From Chara braunii (lineage: Eukaryota; Streptophyta; Charophyceae; Charales; Characeae): a stretch of 25,374 nt of DNA. Position 1 is the first letter of the stretch; each line of letters begins with the position of its first letter. The DNA lies in NCBI GenBank assembly GCA_003427395.1, contig BFEA01000040.1:1516256-1541629 (forward strand), read 5' to 3'. Below the pieces are notes generated by a model that saw only the letters and a list, made by a program, of their open reading frames with translations, made no database searches and was not told the DNA's origin. Of the stretch, positions 1-9,407 are shown one piece after another. Made by a program: the position numbers and the translations under genes.

Positions 1-689
1 TCTTTGACCTGTACTGTGATGCAGGTTTTCACAATCGATTGAAGACTCGAATTGTTCGGCCTGACTCTACGAAAGAACTTCCTTCTGTTATCACTGATAA
101 CATGTCGGTTGCCGATTCGTCGGTTTACGATTCAACTTCTCTGCTTCTTCTGCCTCTCAACCTAAGGCCTTGGCCCTTGCTGTTTTTTATGTTTTCTTAG
201 GTTTTCACCCAGATTCTTTACAAATGGCCATTTCTTAAAGACTAAGTATCTTTGTTGAGGAATGGTGGGGAAAAGGTTGGGCTTGAGTGCATAAGGCAGG
301 GTATGAGCTGCGGAAGGCCGAAAAGTTGACCCCTTTAGTGCGTGTGATGTCGTTTGATTCTTGTGTGTGATCGCAGGTATGCGAGGAGAAGCGTCGATTG
401 AGTTTTGATGGTTGATTGTTGTTGAATTCGGATGGGCAATCCACACAACTGTCGTGAGAGTGGACTACCACACAAATCTTTGTTTTGACTATGTGTGTCA
501 CGTTTATATCTTTATAGAGGTTTGGTGTTTTTATCCGTGGTTTCCTCCAGTGCTTGTTATTGTTTCCTTGTTTTAAAGTTTATTTCGGTGGAACGATAAA
601 GTTCCGGGCGGAAGGACTAGCGTGTCGCTGGTGATGCGCCAGACAACTCACCACCGCTCCGAATTCCATCCGGCCCTAAGGACCATTTT

Positions 690-1000
690 ACCTTGCACCC
701 TTTAGGGCATCACAGGGTGCAGAAGATGGTAAAACCCTTAAACCACTCTTGCACTCACTAAAGGTTTACCCCCTTTTGGCACGCGCTTTAGCCGACGCCT
801 GAGCGTCGAGAGTGACCCCGTGGCTCGGGTGAGGCCATTCGATTATGGGCACTACACAATGCGTCGTCATTACGACTGCTTACGAAGGACTGCATTGCTA
901 AACGGTATGCGTAAGTCTTATGCCTGCGCGAGTTTATACTAATCCTCGTCCGTGTCACTCACTGATTTCCGCGTTTAAAAGTTATGGGTCAAGCGGAAAA
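690..1000 (+). repeat. LTR internal duplication, unit A
   Basis: This region resembles a second unit about 680 bases downstream in the same LTR, best seen in the 3' LTR, where unit A is about 20320-20620 and unit B about 21000-21306. Shared landmarks in order are CACAGGGTG-AGAAGA, TTTACCCC/GTTAACCCC, a GCGTCGAG-like block, ATTATGGGyAC, and AAAAGTTATGGGTC at the end. The two units are strongly diverged, so the duplication predates this insertion. In the 5' LTR most of unit B is inverted. Confidence 0.65.
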
Positions 1001-1485
1001 GACAAGCGCATGCTGCAACAAGTAGCCCCAAGTTTCGGTAATGTGAAGTGGCGAGCGGACGGACCACTAGTCCTAGTCGGCTTAAGAGAGCCTGCATACG
1101 AGGCTCTGACACTTCGAACGACGATTCTCACTTGGCCCTAATTTGGGCATTGTCCGCACACACCCTTCATACGAACCTGCCATTTCCTATTTTTGAAGGG
1201 CCTATCAGGCTATACAAACTGGAATATGGGGTAAGTATAGGGGAGCAAGGGGTGAGACTCTTTTGTTTTTTGTGAAAGCTTCCTTTTTGGATATTTTTAT
1301 AGTTGGACGTTGGAGTCCGTGGCAGTCATCAAAGTCAAACCCCTTGATCTCTGGCCGCCACGACAGCCCTGAAGTTGTCTACTCAACCCCTCTCCACAGG
1401 GTGCAGAAGAGGGTTTGGTGATCAAACGCCTTAACGGTTGTCTAGCGTCGAGAGGTTAACCCCTCAAGGCGCGTGTCAGCCGACA

Positions 1486-1687
1486 GTATCCGACCCATAA
1501 CTTTTTAATACGATAATCGGTTAGACGTCGCGCGCGAGACTCAAGATAAATTCGTACGAATGCTAGGCCTTTCTCATATCGACTAGCAATGCAAGCATAC
1601 GCACGCAGTCGCAATGATGGAGTACTATGTGGTACCCATAACTACGAGGCCCTCAGTGGTCTCAAGGGCCACGTTTCGACACTCAAC
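1486..1687 (-). repeat. Segment inverted relative to the 3' LTR
   Basis: Read on the minus strand, this stretch matches 21113-21312 nearly base for base, while both flanks match in direct orientation. The breakpoints lie just after CGACA and just before CTGAAGGG. The inverted piece is bounded by a 4-bp inverted repeat, CAGT at 1484-1487 and ACTG at 1686-1689. The 3' LTR orientation is the older one, because it agrees with the diverged internal duplicate upstream in the same LTR. Confidence 0.9.
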
Positions 1688-2166
1688 TGAAGGGACTAGG
1701 GGAGTTTGTTTTTGTGTTTGTGTGTATTTTTTTATTTTTGTGTGGTGTAACGCGTGGTGAGTGGATTGCGTCCTAGTCGACCGACGACGAGTAGTGCTTG
1801 CGACCTCAGCCCCCCAATGCGTCGATTCGCGTGCGGGTCCGATTGAGGGGCGTTGACCGCGCGTACCCCCTATGCTACAGCGAACGAGAAAACGCCCTCG
1901 GCCGGGCCACCTTTGCGATTGCATACGAAAAGCCTTCGCAAGTGGTTCGGTAGCTCGGCGGGGATACGCCCACCCAAGGGATGGTGACAGCTCCCGCAGG
2001 TGGAGGTAAGCGGTGCCTCGCGTGACCCTGTCTTGTCGTAGGGGCTCGCGAGAGGTACAGCTGGTGTACTCGGCCGGAGCGGCGAACGCTTTCCGCGACA
2101 AGTCCTGCAAAATCCTGTGTGACGCAGCCGGGAGGGTCCCCGTGCGGGACCAATGCGTTGGACAGG

Positions 2167-2184
2167 TGGCGCCGTTGCCGGGGA
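2167..2184 (+). other. Primer binding site, tRNA-Asp type
   Basis: The sequence TGGCGCCGTTGCCGGGGA starts two bases after the CA end of the 5' LTR. From memory of the family, it is complementary to the 3' end of plant tRNA-Asp and is the typical primer site of Athila-type Ty3/gypsy elements. Its position fixes the LTR border and the plus-strand direction of the element. The match to the tRNA was not checked against a tRNA set from this organism. Confidence 0.85.
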
Positions 2185-2497
2185 TCTCGGCTGCCTACCG
2201 GGGTCCATAGAGAACGAACCCAGGTTAAGTGGAGGCTGATGATCCAGGCAAAACGACAAAATTATATGATTATGACTAATTCTTATAAGAGATACGTATG
2301 TAGTATGTAATTCCTTCTTACTAACGATGATGTAAGTGGTCAGAGTGTGTGACTATGAGTATGTCAGAAACTGTATCTATGATTCCTATATAATTAGACG
2401 TAACCTTAGTTACGGCATAGGTAGAACACGCGAGAAGTTGAAAAGCGATTGATGGGTCATCCTCTTTTTTTTTTTTTGTCGTAACAGGTATATAAAG
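2185..2497 (+). promoter_or_regulatory. 5' leader with a possible intron (2332-2487)
   Basis: This is the untranslated stretch between the primer site and the gag ATG. It contains a strong donor-like GTAAGT at 2332-2337. A 14-T pyrimidine tract near 2464-2477 ends in GTAACAG at 2481-2487, directly followed by G, which looks like an acceptor. Splicing there would remove 156 bases and leave the gag ATG at 2498 eleven bases into the next exon. The same donor could also serve the acceptor before the third ORF. This is inferred from signal sequences only. Confidence 0.4.
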
Positions 2498-4225
2498 ATG
2501 TTGGAGGCAGATGGAATCGAGCGGGGTCCAGGTGCTACGCCTGAGGACTTCGTCAAGGCTATAGAAAAGAGGGAGTTGGCACGCCTACAAGTGTTGAAGG
2601 TTGACATCTTCCAGTTTAAGGGAGAAAGGGTGTCCGAATGGTTAGAGATGTTTGAACAGGTGACGAGCGAGGCATCTGAGGCGGAGAAGTTCAAACTGCT
2701 GCCCAAATACATTTCGTGGGAGATCCGCCTTGAAATTATGAAGGTGGCTGCTGGGGCAGCTGGAGTTTGGAAGAGTTTCAAAGATGAGATGCAGAGGCGC
2801 TTCAAGCTGGTAGATGGCCTACTAACAAAGGCAGATTTAAAAATGCTGCAAAGAGACGATTTCACCACGGTGGGTGCGTTCGCAACGGCTTTTGAGAAGA
2901 TGGCGAGGAAGGTCCCTGGGATGGCGGAGGAAGAGCAGTGTGCAACCTTCCTAGGACACTTCACGAATTGGGAAGCCTCCGCGCTAACTAAGAAGGGAGC
3001 GCTAGGGAAGAAATTGACATGGGCAGTGATAAAGAAAAGCGTAATAGACGGGGAACTAGACCAGATGGACATTTTTCAGATGCGGCAAGCCAGGAAAAAG
3101 AGAAAGGCTTTGGATGCCACAACGAGTGATGGGCAGGATTTTAAGAGGATGGTAGAGGATGCAGTGGCCCAACTCGATGCGGCAAAGGAGGCTAATGTTG
3201 CAAAGAGGGCTACGGTAGTAACACCGGTCCAAAGCGAAGCAAAGAAGACAGTGGTAATAGAGGAAGAAGAAGAAGTTACCGTAGCACCGGTCCAAAGCGA
3301 AGCAAAGAAGACAGTGNGAAGACAGTGGTAATAGAGGAAGAAGAAGAAGTTACCGTAGCACCGGTCCAAAGCGAAGCAAAGAAGACAGTGGTAATAGAGG
3401 AAGAAGAAGAAGAAGAAGAGGAGCATGAGCCTCAAAGGCTAACTAAGGCTCAAAGGAAAGCAAAAAACCTGACTCAAGGGGGGCAAGGCTAAGGGAAGGG
3501 CCAAGCCTCACAAGCTGCGGCATTTCCAACCCCTTAGTCACATGGTCAGGCCGCACCGGCACCATATGGGCCATGGCCAGGCTATGGAACCCCCAAGTCC
3601 CTGACCTGGATATGGTCCATATGCGCCGTGGCCAGTAAGTGGGCAGCATGGACCCTGTACGGGGCCCCCGTTAAGTATGGCCTCCTTCGGGTGTCCAGGA
3701 CCACTATCCCAACAGGTAAGCCACCCGAACCAACCACCAAGTCAACCCCAGCAGTTGGAGCCGCAAGGGTCGCAAGGAAACCGAGGCGGCGGGCGTGGAC
3801 AGAACCAAGGATGGGGTCGAGGGAGAGGAAACGCTGGCCGTGGTGGAAATGGGAGAGGAAATGGAGGTGGAAATTCGAGTGGAGGAGGAAATGGGGACTG
3901 GAATGCTTCTGGAAGCCAGGGTGGTCAGGAAGGCGGATGAGGTTTTGGCAGAGGACGAATAGATTGGAGGAATGTCATTTGTTGGCATTGTGGACACAAA
4001 GGCCACACCATCAAATTCTGCCACGTTCGAAGGAATGATGAAGACGAGGGATTGATTAGCACCAACTACGACGGTGATATGTATGATAAGTATGGGTACT
4101 ACATTGATCCTAAGACCCCTGGCGGAACGAGAAAGGAGGCCTTGCGACGAGCCGAGGCCGGCAGGCCACCTGCTCCCCAGCTATGTTTCGAATTTGGCAA
4201 GAGGAGGAGGCCCGTCCTGATGTGA
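2498..4225 (+). pseudogene. gag: Gag (capsid and nucleocapsid) of the large element, broken
   Basis: Gag would form the particle that packages element RNA. From the ATG at 2498 the frame encodes a charged alpha-helical region resembling Ty3/gypsy Gag: FKGERVSEWLEMFEQ is the usual entry motif, with a capsid-like stretch to about residue 200. A Lys/Glu-rich repeat segment follows (3222-3421), then a Gly/Arg/Asn-rich region (about 3770-3940), then a canonical CX2CX4HX4C zinc knuckle, CWHCGHKGHTIKFC, at 3980-4021. The frame is damaged in four places. There is an unmerged assembly gap at N 3317 (11 extra bases). A one-base shift lies near the six-G run at 3478-3483. In-frame TGA codons sit at 3602 and 3938. 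The frame closes at TGA 4223-4225, overlapping the next frame, which is open from about 4090. The knuckle and capsid regions make the family call firm. Confidence 0.82.
3222..3421 (+). repeat. 63-bp in-frame minisatellite inside gag
   Basis: Three units start at 3222, 3285 and 3359, each beginning CACCGGTCCAAAGCGAAGC and ending in a GAA/GAG run, so each adds 21 residues containing PVQSEAKKT and a Glu run. The first spacing is 63. The second is 74, that is 63 plus one N plus a repeated 10-mer GAAGACAGTG. That is what an unmerged overlap at a scaffold join looks like. Confidence 0.9.
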
Positions 4226-5739
4226 GAGTGGAGGAAGTTGGAGAGAATGAGGAGGTAGAGCAGGAAAGAAAAGCCGGCACCATCAGAGAGGAGCCTATCG
4301 TGGTAGAATCTGATGATGAGAAAGAAGAAGCGTGTTGGCATGAAGCGCGACAGACCCTGGAAAGAATGGAGGATTTGGTAGCAAAAGTTGGAAGGTATCA
4401 AAGGAAGTTGACCGATTTGTGCGAGGAGGTCAAGGAATGGAAAGGAAAGGAGCCGCTAGTATATCTCTACGATATGGGAACAGGAACACAAGGAGGGTCC
4501 GAAAACTTGCCAGGTATGACAATTTCGGGGCCAACGCCTCGATCAGGAATGACCTATAGGCCTCCATCAAGGTTAGGAAGGGCACCTCAGGCAGTCAAGA
4601 CAAGGGCAAAGGGGCCGGTAAGCCCCGAAGAGCCGGCGAAGGATATCCCTAAGCCTAGTGGGGAAAAAGAGGTTGTGGACGTCCCTGAGGATGAGGATGA
4701 GGAGGATGAGAGGTTGAGAAGAGAAGAGGACAAGAGGGCCGAGCAGAGAGCAAAAAAGAGAGGTGTTAAGATAGACGTGGACAGAGCCCCGGAAGGTTAG
4801 AAGAAAAAGTACACTGTCCGGGTCGAGGAAGGGTACGATGTGGAAGAGATGATGGACAGAATCCTTGAGGATCATAATCATCTTATGAACCTTAAGGATG
4901 TGTTGGCCTCAGCACCAAGGCTTCGGGACGAGCTTAAAGCTCGATTGTCCAGGAAGATGGTGACTAGCGTGCGATTGGGGGCCATAATCCTCAAAGAAGC
5001 AGAATGGGCAGAGACCGGCACGAAGATGGATTGTAAGTCCGTTGCATGCGGGTGCTTGGACGTAGTAGTCAAAGGAAAGACGTGCACGACAATGGTGGAC
5101 AGTGGCGCAGAGATGAACCTCATAAAGGAGGAACACGCTTTGCGCTTAGGGATGGAGATAGATCGCTCCGATAACGGGGTCCTAATGGGGGCAAACAGCC
5201 AGTCAGTGCTCGTAGGGACCGCGTCGGGGGTAGTTTTGGAGATTGGGAAAGTGAAGGTAAGGAGTTGTTTCTTTGTGTTGCCTGATCTCGATCACCCCAT
5301 CTTGCTGGGCCGATCATTTTTTAGTAGGACGGAGACCCTTATACTCAACAAACATGATGGAACTATGCTTCTCGTTTTATGTGACCCTGTATGTGGCAAT
5401 TATGAGGTTGTTACTTGCAAAAATACAGGGGCTAGAAGTATAAGGAACCGGCCCAACCCTGGCTCCTTCACGATCGAAGATTCGAAAGAGGAAAGGAAGA
5501 GGCTTGGGGGCAGCGAGTTTGAGGAAGAGAGGAAGCTAGAAGCACTGACCCTTAGCCTGGCCAGTATAGGCGATGCTATGGAGATAGTATCGACCTATGG
5601 GATGGCAGACCCGGAGGCAGTGGAGGCCTTGAGAGAGAAGGTGGTGGAGCAGATGGGAGAAGGAGAGGCGGAGTTCGTATATCGGACACCTGGAAAGGTA
5701 GGAGGGTCGGTGGGAGCCCAACCCCAGAGTGCCACTTGA
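4090..5739 (+). pseudogene. Acidic linker and aspartic protease (retropepsin), broken
   Basis: This is the pol N-terminus of the large element, which would process the Gag-Pol polyprotein. The frame is open from about 4090 and overlaps the end of the Gag frame by about 135 bases (a -1 relation). The first half is a low-complexity Glu/Lys-rich linker, broken by TAG at 4798-4800. The second half holds a retropepsin: the catalytic loop is MVDSGAEMNLI (Asp-Ser-Gly at 5098-5106) and the second hydrophobic-glycine motif is ILLGRSFF near 5300-5323. The frame ends at TGA 5737-5739, just before a T TTT TTA heptamer and the reverse-transcriptase frame. One in-frame stop and its dependence on frameshifts make it inactive as read. 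Confidence 0.82.
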
Positions 5740-6851
5740 CCTTTTTTAGGGGTAGGCTCAAGCAGGGTTCACAAAGGCGGTACAAAAGGGAAGATCAAAA
5801 GTGCCGCCGTGTTCCCGTACTCGTTGCTGAAGAACAGGAAGTTTACTACGAGCGGGAACGAGAGCTGATACGGCAAATGCGAGAGGAAGCGCGAAATGGA
5901 CCATCTCGTATCACTCTTAAGACAGAGAAAGCGCTAATTATAGGAGAGCTAGACTTCCTTACAGCGCAGGAGGAGAAACTTATGGTAGAGACCACAAGAG
6001 GAAGGCATACTGCATATGCCTTCAATGATGATGAACGGGGACGTCTCGATGTGGACAAAATCCCAATGATTAGGATACACACTGTACCTCACGAACCATG
6101 GAATTTACGAGGTGCGCGGTATCCTAATCCAGCTGATGAAGAGAAGGTAGTTGAATATCTTGATGGGAAAATCCGCACTCATGTTTCTGACTACTCGAGC
6201 GGACCGTATGCATCCCCTTGGTTTTGCTTTGTCAAACCAAATGGGACACTGAGGTGGGTACAGGATTTGCAGCGCTTGAATGTTGTAACAGTCAGAGATG
6301 CAGGGGGTCTCCCTAACGCTGATGCGCTTTCAGAGGCATGCGCTGGGAGATCCATAATATCTCTCATAGACTTATATTCTGGTTACGACCAGTTTCCTGT
6401 TTACCCTTCTGACAGGCCAATGACTGCGATGCATACCCCTCGAGGGCTGATTCACATGAATGTCGCACCACAAGGTTGGACAAATGCGGTTGCTATGGTC
6501 CAGAGACACATGGTGAGGGCAATACAACCAGTGAGTCCTCACATTACGCAACCTTATATCGATGATTTAGCCGTGAAAGGGCCTACGGAGAAGAATGAGC
6601 AGGAGGTGATGCCCGGGATTAGGCGTTTTGTTTGGAACCACGTGCAAGACTTATGCCAGGTTCTGGACTTACTAAAAGAACATAACCTCACTGTCAGTGG
6701 GTCGAAGTCAAGGCACTGCATGCGCGAAGCCACGATCTTAGGGTTTGTGTGCGACGAGAAGGGTCGTCGGCCAGACATTAAGAAGACGAATAAGATTATC
6801 GAATGACCGATACTATTCGAGACGATCACGGAAGTAAGAAGCTTCCTCGGA
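5740..6851 (+). pseudogene. Reverse transcriptase of the large element
   Basis: The element's RNA-dependent DNA polymerase. Motifs appear in the usual order: template-contact LRWVQDLQRLN (about 6250-6282), DLYSGYDQFPV with the first catalytic Asp, TPRGLIHMNVAPQGWTNA, and the catalytic YIDD box at 6555-6566. ILGFVCDEKG and the connection-domain entry follow. TGA at 6804-6806 interrupts KIIE-stop-P, where Ty3/gypsy enzymes have an almost invariant Trp-Pro, so this is a TGG to TGA mutation. Translation in the same frame continues with RSFLGMCGFWRIFIKGFA. There is no clear ATG at the start, as expected for a polyprotein segment. The catalytic aspartates are intact and the stop is fatal as read. 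Confidence 0.9.
5742..5748 (+). promoter_or_regulatory. Possible -1 ribosomal slippery heptamer TTTTTTA
   Basis: In the protease frame this reads T TTT TTA, followed by GGG. A -1 slip here moves exactly into the reverse-transcriptase frame. A TGA (5737-5739) lies one codon before it in the protease frame, so it could work only in an ancestor that lacked that stop. A homopolymer indel would give the same picture. Confidence 0.3.
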
Positions 6852-7922
6852 ATGTGCGGCTTTTGGAGGATCTTCATAAAAGGGTTTGCGGCAAAGACCG
6901 AGCAGCTGCGGAAGCTCGTACGCCAAGGTCAAGATTGGGAATGGGAAGACAAACAGGAGTCAGTAATCGAGGGTTTGAAGGAAGAGTTTGAGGAAGGGGG
7001 TCTAGTACTGGGGGTACCAGACCATACGGCTGTGATAATCAGACCTTTTATCGTAGAAACGGACGCGGGGCCGGCTGCCCTGGGAGGTGTACTGATCCAA
7101 CAAGACCTCAATGGAGAAGAACGGCCTTTAAGGTTTGAGAGTCGAACGCTTAACACAACTGAGAAAAATTACTCCCAGTTTAAGCGCGAGACCTTGGCAG
7201 TTCTTCACTGCTTGAGGATTTTCAGAAACTACCTTTTCGGAAGTAGGTTTGTGTTGAGGGTGGACCCAACTGCTCTAGCTGGTTCCCTTAAGAATTTCGC
7301 TCCTTCGGATCCGACCATTGCCAGGTGGTTGACGTACATCTGGATGTTTGACTTCGAGTTGGAGCGTATTCCAGGGAACAAGAATAAGGCAGATGGGTTA
7401 AGTCGCGTCGACTGGGACAAGGGTAACAAAGGGGTAGTCGAGGATACTCCTCCGGTCGACGGTTCCCTGGACAAGGAAGAGGACGTTAAACTCAACATTA
7501 ACTCCTGGTCATTGGCTATAGGTAACTATGTTTCTCCTGGACGACCTATATGGATCGCACCTCCGGGACATGTACGGCGACCAGATATAATCCTGAAGCC
7601 CTATGTTGAGGAAGATTCTTGGGGAATGCCAGGAGTGGAGTGGATGATGGATTTGGCCTTGGCAGATAAGTACCACATGCGGGAAGATCTGGTCACACTG
7701 GAGAACGGACCCCAACAGGTAGAAAAGCATGAACGATTGATAGGTGGAACGTACATGCTGGCAAACTCGTTGCTTCAAGAAGAGGTTGCTAGGATTGAAG
7801 GAGAGAGGCAAGATAGAGAGGAGAATGTGGTCCACGAAGGCGAAGACGATGACTTTGAAGACGGTGAGATAAAAGAGCCCTTTCGCTCGGAGGAGTATGA
7901 CGGAATATATCTGAAGCTATGA
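6852..7922 (+). pseudogene. RT connection domain, RNase H and linker
   Basis: This continues the reverse-transcriptase frame after the TGA at 6804. It covers the RT thumb/connection and a Ty3-type RNase H, which would degrade the RNA strand of the hybrid. The first catalytic Asp is in ETDAG (7062-7064), followed by the Glu-containing FKRETLAVLHCL, the Asp-containing LRVDPTAL, and the end signature GNKNKADGLSR. The usual TDH triad is VDP here, so the His is missing. An acidic linker rich in Glu/Asp leads to a TGA at 7920-7922. The same frame continues directly into integrase, so this stop is probably also a nonsense mutation. Confidence 0.88.
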
Positions 7923-9158
7923 ATGGTCCTTTCGTGTGAAATGAGAGAAAAAGATGCTAGCGAAAAGATCCTCAAGATGCGGCCAAATTTCTTGGTGAGA
8001 GACGGCCATCTGTTTATGAGAAGTAAAAGGAGGAATCCCAGAAGGGTGGTCTGCGGCGTAAATCGACAGATTGACGTTATGGCAACCCTTCATGATGGAA
8101 CGGCAGGTGGCCATAGGAGTGCAGATGTGACGTACTTAAAAATTCACGATTTATATTATTGGGATGGCATGGGACACATGATTAACAAATACTGTAAGTC
8201 TTGTATACCATGTCAGGAGCGGTCTTCCGTTAGACCTAGGGAACCACTTCACCCTAGATATATACGTAAGGTTGGGGCAATCGTTCATCTGGACCTATTG
8301 GCAATGCCGCTGGGAATAGGAGGACATAACTACATCTTTGATGCACGAGACAATCTCTCAGGGTTTGAGTATGGTAAGGTTATTCGCACAAAGACTGAAG
8401 AGGTATTGGCTCGATGCATCGAAGAATATTACCTCCGTTATCCGTTCGTCTCAAAATTCGTAATAGACAGGGGGTCTGAATTCACTTGTGCGGAAGTGAA
8501 GACATTGCTGAAGGGATATGGTGTGTATACGACTGCGGCACACCCTCAGGCTAACGCTCCAGTGGAAAGAGGACACAGTACCATTACGAATCTCCTCGCA
8601 AAATGGACAGATGGCAGGCCTAATCAGTGGCCTAATTTCCTAAGGGTCGCCTTCTTTGTGGAAAACGTCACTATCAGAAGAAGCACCAACTACGTGCCGG
8701 CTACATTGTGGTATGGCAGGCATGCGACGTTCCCTATAGAAAGTTTCCTAAAGACTTGGAGACGACAAGACCTCGAGACAACTTTGTCTTTTGAGGAGTT
8801 GCTTGATCTAAGGGCACGTCAAATTGGAGCCATAGAGGATAAGGTACAGGGAGCGGCAAGTAGGGTGGCTGACAGCCGAACCAAGGACCAGTTGGCACGA
8901 GTAACGAAGAAACCTCTCAAGGTGGGGGACACCGTGTTGCTGTACGACTCGTCCCTAGAGAAGCAGTGGTCGAGAAAATTGGACAAGCGGTGGTTAGGGC
9001 CATACAGGATCACAAGGTGTGGCGAGCATGGAGCATATCAGATCGAGGAAATGAATGGAACGGCGTGGAAGGATTGGATGTCAGGCTCGAGGTTAAAAAA
9101 GTTTGTCGCCCGGGATGAGGTGAGCATGAATCTCACAAGATCGTGTCACTTCCTTTGA
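7923..9158 (+). pseudogene. Integrase of the large element (no chromodomain)
   Basis: Integrase would insert the cDNA into host DNA. The zinc-binding HHCC domain is present: LHDGTAGGH supplies both His and CKSCIPC the Cys pair. The catalytic core has Asp in HLDLLAMP (8292-8294), Asp in VIDRGSEF (8466-8468) and Glu in APVERGHS (8565-8567). The last two are separated by 32 residues by my count, a little shorter than the usual 35. The C-terminus has the GPF/Y-type motif RWLGPYRI and ends about 45 residues later without a chromodomain. The 411-residue block itself is uninterrupted, but it joins the RNase H frame only across TGA 7920-7922. It is the best preserved domain of the element. Confidence 0.9.
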
Positions 9159-9407
9159 GTATATTGGATGGGGGTAATTAGTATAAGTAGGTTATGTAGG
9201 ATGTTAACATCAATAGAATGGTATGATAGGTTATCATATTGAGATAGATTTATGTATATACAGGTAGATACTATAGAGAGGTATTATAAATGATTATGGG
9301 AAGGCTATGTTTGTCTCCTGGCTGTGATTGCCTAACCTGCTTACCCTTTGTGTGCTCCTGTTTTGTCCCTTCCTTGTTGTGCAGGCTTGATACTTTTCTG
9401 GGCAGCC
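9159..9407 (+). promoter_or_regulatory. AT-rich spacer with a candidate splice acceptor before ORF3
   Basis: The first 140 bases are AT-rich and noncoding. They are followed by a branch-point-like CCTAAC near 9331, a pyrimidine tract, and TTGTGCAG ending at 9384, immediately before G. The ATG of ORF3 lies 24 bases further on, at 9408. This arrangement suggests that ORF3 is expressed from a spliced subgenomic RNA, as env-like ORFs of other retroelements are. No transcript evidence is available here. Confidence 0.45.

Larger units (their letters stand above)
1..2164 (+). repeat. 5' LTR of the large Ty3/gypsy-type element (left end cut by window)
   Basis: This 2.16 kb block recurs in direct orientation at 19634-21792. 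By eye there are 7 differences in the first 240 bases. Its right end reads ...GGACA, a CA terminus, and two bases further on comes a primer binding site, which fixes this edge as an LTR end. The left end is not seen because the window starts inside the repeat. If the candidate polypurine tract at 18962-18981 is real, the full LTR is about 2.8 kb and some 650 bases are missing here. The LTR carries an internal diverged duplication and a segment inverted relative to the 3' copy (1486-1687). The small ORFs inside it (for example 920-1141 and 1870-2259) have no recognisable domains and I treat them as noncoding. A TATA-like AT stretch lies near 503-517. Confidence 0.88.

Noticed and set aside
920-1275. 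Small ORFs in the LTR, also present near 20552-21048
   Set aside because: They are conserved only because the LTR is duplicated. The frames differ between the copies in places and no domain is seen.
1625-2259. Minus-strand ORFs of 92-161 codons in the 5' LTR
   Set aside because: They are antisense to the LTR, one spans the inversion breakpoint, and they show no recognisable motif.
2410-3072. 220-codon minus-strand ORF
   Set aside because: It is a shadow of gag, where the plus strand carries the recognisable Gag sequence.
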